From NCBI GenBank assembly GCA_020310875.1, contig MU260072.1, forward strand, positions 851,001 through 915,000: DNA of 64,000 bases, read 5' to 3'. This document shows positions 60,555-64,000 of the stretch, piece by piece. The stretch's first letter is position 1; each line of letters opens with the position of its first letter. The position numbers and the translations under genes are program-made. Source of the DNA: Ceratopteris richardii. Taxonomy: Eukaryota; Streptophyta; Polypodiopsida; Polypodiales; Pteridaceae. The notes below the pieces were generated by a model. That model was not told where the DNA came from, made no database searches, and was given only the letters and a program-made list of their open reading frames with translations.

Positions 60555-60784
60555 TCTTGGAGTTAGACGTCTGTGGAAGCACGCGAACAGCACAAGGAAG
60601 AAGAAGAAGCTTGGAGCACAACACACAAGATTGAATGTATTACTAGAGAATGTACAAAGATAAGTAGCCCATTAGGGCAATAGGCATATATACAAGCCGG
60701 GGGAAAAAAACCTCCTAAAGAGGGAAAAAAGTGCCCCGGCAGTCCTAGAGTGTTCACACACATCACTACCTAAATATATCAACA
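60555..60784 (-). repeat. Copia 5' LTR
   Basis: 230 bp; 4 differences from 55739-55968, three of them C/T or G/A. The inner end is TC, where the other LTR has TG. Confidence 0.96.
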
Positions 60785-62516
60785 AAACTTTGATCGGAAA
60801 GAAAGAAAGCAAAGCACAAAGGGACGACCTAGGAGAGCGAGGTCGTATGTGAGAGTTGTGGGCAATTACTAAGCCCAACGAAAAAGTATCGTTACCAAGA
60901 GCTCCTTGGGTGCTTCGCGGGATGGAAGAGCAACAAGTGAAGAAAACAATTTCAGAGTTTCGTACACCTACTGGATGCATGAGATGTCTAAAGACTGCTT
61001 TCACACGAAACGACGATCTTGCAGGACTCAAGTCTCATGATTGGCACAAGTTTTTACAGTTTGTGCTCCCTGTAGCCCTAAAAGATTGTCTTTCAGAGGA
61101 TGTACGAAAAACCTTTTATAAAATTAGTTCTTTAGTATGGTGGATATCTTCTAAAGAGATAAATAGAGATAGCATAGAGAGTGCGAAACTCAATGCTATC
61201 GAGGCTGTTTGTATGGTAGAGAAATACTTTCCCACAAGTATTCTCACTATTCAACTTCATTTACTGGTTCATGTAGTAAATGAAGTTGCAATAGCAGGAA
61301 CTGTCCATAGTCGATGGATGTTCTTCTTAGAGCGCTTTATGAAGACATTAAAAGGGTTTGTTCGACAGAGAGCACGTCCAGAGGGTAGCATGGCAGAGGG
61401 ATGGCTTGTACAAGAATATCTTGTATTCATTACTGAGTTTCTACGTATATCGGATCCTGAAATGCCTTGCTTATGGAGCGATGATGAAGATGTTCGTCTC
61501 GTAGGCGATGAACCACAAGGTAAAGGATTGCAAAGAAAAATGGATGCAGCTTTCAGAGAGAAGGCAATAAAGTTTTGCATAGTTAACTCTGAGCCTATGC
61601 AAAAGTGGTTAGAAAGGTATGAACTTGCCAAGGAAACTAACGCAAAGGAAAGAGCTCAGTTTCGAAGAAATCGTTCTACTCGATTTTTGCCTCTTCGAGA
61701 AAATCTTCGACCTCTCCCACCTTTTCTGACGAGCAGATGGCTAGATGCAGCGGTTTCACAAGCAAAGGCAGCGGGTGAATATATCTTTGAAGAAGAAGAA
61801 GAACTCGCAAAAGGATGTGATTGGGAGTATATCAAATACGGTGCACTATGGTCTCATGGACGACACTTTCGAATCGCACGAATCGATCAAAACCGGTCTA
61901 CTTTTGATAGTGGAGTGATGGTGAATTTTTTGCAAAAAGTAGAGCGAGTGCAAGAGATGATAATGCTCTAGAAGGCGAGTTAGATTATTGTGGTGTGATT
62001 CAAGACATCTTGAAACTATCTTTCAGAAAGTTTGATTACTTTGTTTTTGACATGAAATGGTTCAAAGTAGTCACCTCTGGAAGAAACGCAACAATGAGAC
62101 GAGATAAGATCGGTTTGCTTCAAGTCGACTCCACAAGATTATGGACAGATGAAAGGGATACATTTGTACTTCCCGAACACTGTGAGCAAGTTGTTTTTAT
62201 ACGAGATTCAAAAGACCCAGAGTGGCTATTTGTTTTACAAGTCGCTCCACGTAGAAGACAAATTTTTGAAAATGCAGATGTAGAAGAAAGTCCATCTCTA
62301 GTTGACTCAGAGATTCATTCGATAGTTGAGGAGGAAGAGATCATTGTTCGAGAAGAAGAGGTCATTGAAGAAGAGGTCATTGTTCGAAAAGACAAAGCAA
62401 TAGATGATGATCAGGAGGAAACCAACATAGCAAGCGATTTAGAAGCCATCAATTTAGAGATAGATATTCTTGGTGCATCGGATCTTCAAGAGGATGCTAG
62501 AATAGAGGACTTTTGA
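60785..62516 (+). pseudogene. CACTA TNP2-type transposase, 3' part with DUF4218 and DUF4216
   Basis: Continuation of the gene cut at 55738. The duplicated AAACT allows the frame to line up across the copia insertion. A TGA at 60850-60852 interrupts the frame where a CGA (Arg) is likely. DUF4218 follows (LKSHDWHKFLQFVLPVALKD, VEKYFPTSILTIQLHLLVHV, RWMFFLERFMKTLKGFVRQR, ARPEGSMAEGWL). Near 61926-61940, by a T run and A run, the frame shifts. After it comes DUF4216 (LDYCGVIQDILKLSFRKFDY, EHCEQVVFIRD, LQVAPRRRQIFE) and an acidic tail with EEEE-rich repeats ending at 62516. DUF4218 and DUF4216 commonly follow Transposase_21 in plant CACTA proteins, which supports one original protein. Confidence 0.92.
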
Positions 62517-62620
62517 ATAAAAGACTTGTACATACTAATTTTTGGTTTTTTTTTTATTATTCTCTATATTATTTTTCTTATTGCATGCTAATTATGTGAG
62601 TTCTTTTATTACAGAGCACG

Positions 62621-63663
62621 ATGGGAGACAGTCCTCCAATCACTCCACAGTCTATGACAGAGGAGCAGTTTTTGGAGTTCATCTCTCAGGTTCCTCCTAC
62701 GTATATGGCCGCTGCATCACAGTATTGGATCACTTGTGGTAGCACTCCTCCCGGCCTCACTCCTGGTAGCCTTACTCCTACCGGCCTCACTCTCTTTGGC
62801 CTCAATCCCGCCGGTGTCACTCCCACCAGTGTCACTCCCGCCGGTGTCACTCCTGCCGGTGTCACTCATGAGGGTGGTGCTACTCCCGTAGGAGGTATGT
62901 CTCCTAGCTTTGTGACTCCACCATGACCATCTTTGCAGCCATCTCCTACTGGATCTACTAGTAGACATGTGCATTCGACACCTCAGCGTGATACAGGGTC
63001 TGGCCCGTCTCGTAGATCGAGGTCACGCTCTGGAGCAAGAGGTTCTAGGAGTGGATCTACAGGTAGGTCTGGAGGCGGAGGAGGCGGTTGTTGTGGAGGC
63101 AGTGCGACGGATGTTGTGTCGCCCGCTTCTACTCCTAGGACGAGTACCTCAGATGTAGGTATGCCACGCAGTACACCACGCAGTACACCACGTACACCTT
63201 GGGGTGCTCATGACCATGAGGACTCCAAGGTGTATAGTATCTGAGATGGAGCTCCGGTGATGGATGCGGCTGGCAAAGCAATGCGTGCACGCATACGACA
63301 GCTTTGCTCCATCCAGTTTGGACACTCCATCATGCGAAAATGGAGTGAACAGGATAAAGATCGGAAGAATTATATCACACAGACAATTTACCAGGAGTTT
63401 CGACAAGTTGATGAACAGTCGATTGTCAGTTCAGAGTGGATTCTGCATACCACACGTGAGGTCATGTCGCATCGACGATCCGAGGCTCGTGATGCATTCA
63501 GAGAAGGCTTACCAAAGCCTATGTGTTTAGATGATGAGGAGTGGGACATGATTCGTGATGAGCAGTAGCAGACTCCTGATCGATATCGCCAGTAGCGAAA
63601 TGCCGCAGCCACACGTCTAGACACGATTGGATCGTCACATTTGGGCAGCGGGGGATATGACAC
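62621..63663 (+). pseudogene. Second CACTA protein, plant transposase (Ptta/En-Spm) type
   Basis: An ATG at 62621, just after an acceptor-like TTTATTACAG, opens a frame that stays in register to about 63660 but has four in-frame stops: TGA 62924-62926, TGA 63242-63244, TAG 63566-63568 and TAG 63593-63595. The N-terminal part is Pro/Thr-rich with short repeats (LTP, VTPAGVTPAGVT). A Ser/Arg/Gly-rich stretch follows (GPSRRSRSRSGARGSRSGST). The C-terminal part looks like the Transposase_24 family: RKNYITQTIYQEFRQVDEQS, then LDDEEWDMIRDEQ and NAATRLDTIGSSHLGSGGY. In En/Spm relatives the second protein binds the subterminal repeats. Here it is broken and probably spliced further on (acceptor TTTGTTTCAG at 63765-63774). 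Confidence 0.75.
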
Positions 63664-64000
63664 GATGCATCATGAGTTTGTAACTACCATTTCATATATA
63701 TTTTTCTAATCTTTTTATATTTGTTTCTCTAATTTCTCATATATATTTCTCTAATCTTTATATATTTGTTTCAGATGGTGATGACCTTCTGATAGCACCA
63801 AATTCGCTCTCTAAGAGTGGGCACAGGAGCTTGGGCATTTCTTTCTTACTCTCTAATCATCTTTAGGGAGATGAGAGTTGAAGCTGAAGGGGCAAAGAGC
63901 TATAGATGCAAAGAAGGACTTTACTGCCACTCTCTCTATTGGAGAAATGGGTGATTAGCAGAACACGAGAAACTCATCTCTCTCTCCCCTCCGCCCCCTG
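63664..64000 (+). other. Possible intron and next exon of the second CACTA gene
   Basis: AT-rich sequence with two copies of a CATATATATTTCTCTAATCT-like unit (about 63693 and 63739), ending in TTTGTTTCAG at 63774. The sequence after it is denser in G+C and could be exon, but its first frame meets a stop at once. The window ends here. Confidence 0.35.

Larger units (their letters stand above)
55739..60784 (-). mobile_element. Young but defective Ty1/copia retrotransposon, 5046 bp
   Basis: LTRs of 230 bp (55739-55968, 60555-60784) differ at 4 positions (about 98% identity). AAACT flanks both ends (55734-55738, 60785-60789), a 5-bp target duplication. The primer site GCTCTGATACCA (60541-60552) and a polypurine tract (complement of TCCCCCCTGGG, 55971-55981) are in place. 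The coding order on the minus strand is gag, protease, integrase, RT, RNase H, the copia order. The polyprotein has several stops and a frameshift (see the gene entry). One LTR end is TC instead of TG. Confidence 0.96.
49833..64000 (+). mobile_element. Large CACTA (En/Spm) transposon, left part
   Basis: Starts with CACTACAACATATGAGGGGC at 49833 directly after AGA, which would be the 3-bp target duplication. The right end is outside the window. It contains subterminal repeats, two leader exons, a 3.6-kb repeat-filled intron, a TNP2-type transposase gene (split by a copia insertion) and a second transposase-family gene, in the order typical of plant CACTA elements. Several disabling mutations show that this copy can no longer make intact transposase. 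Confidence 0.92.

Overview
The window looks like part of a large, repeat-rich land-plant nuclear genome. I see no intact host gene. Nearly everything that can be named is a transposable element (TE) or a simple repeat: L1-type LINEs with poly-A tails, Ty1/copia and Ty3/gypsy LTR retrotransposons primed by initiator tRNA-Met, CACTA (En/Spm) DNA transposons with TNP2-type transposase, long (AT)n and (ACAT)n microsatellites, and plant-type telomere-like TTTAGGG motifs. AT-rich spacers and very long microsatellites suggest a big, slowly purged genome. The exact lineage cannot be fixed from the sequence.

Left part (1-20 kb): microsatellites, then an antisense decayed LINE (about 2290-5500) into which a 121-bp LINE tail has inserted in the opposite direction. 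A decayed copia element follows (about 5560-8640), then a short LINE fragment, then one LINE with an uninterrupted 1274-codon ORF2 (element 9512-13756, 12-bp candidate target duplication). After that come a composite (TA)n/(GT)n/(CG)n tract, a set of about 95-bp tandem repeats, a tetranucleotide field, and a 2-kb satellite of about 45-bp units built around a perfect palindrome (about 17.9-19.6 kb).

Middle part (20-47 kb): a decayed transposon-like gene (20.1-21.95 kb), two copia fragments in inverted arrangement (21.96-23.95 kb), a repeat of about 520 bp present at 24.2 and 34.0 kb, and a possible small gene on the minus strand (25.7-26.2 kb). Then come a complete non-autonomous CACTA element (26373-30649, target duplication TGA), a gypsy pol fragment (33.07-33.96 kb), a complete but decayed gypsy element with both LTRs (36499-42151), and scrambled copia fragments (45.2-46.6 kb).

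Right part (47-64 kb): a three-level nest. A copia element (from about 47537) is cut in its integrase region by a large CACTA element that starts at 49833 and runs off the right edge. The CACTA transposase gene is itself cut by a young minus-strand copia element (55739-60784, LTRs differing at 4 of 230 positions, target duplication AAACT). The CACTA element carries subterminal GCGTCGGTATA-type repeats, two small leader exons, a 3.6-kb first major intron filled with microsatellite and telomere-like repeats, a TNP2-type transposase gene and a second transposase-family gene. Both genes carry disabling mutations.

The elements interact as parasites of one another. The non-autonomous CACTA shares termini and the spliced 87-bp leader exon with the large CACTA, and has that exon in three copies, so it is probably a derivative mobilised by a relative. 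The young copia has several stop codons and a damaged reverse-transcriptase active site despite near-identical LTRs, so it too was probably mobilised by another copy.
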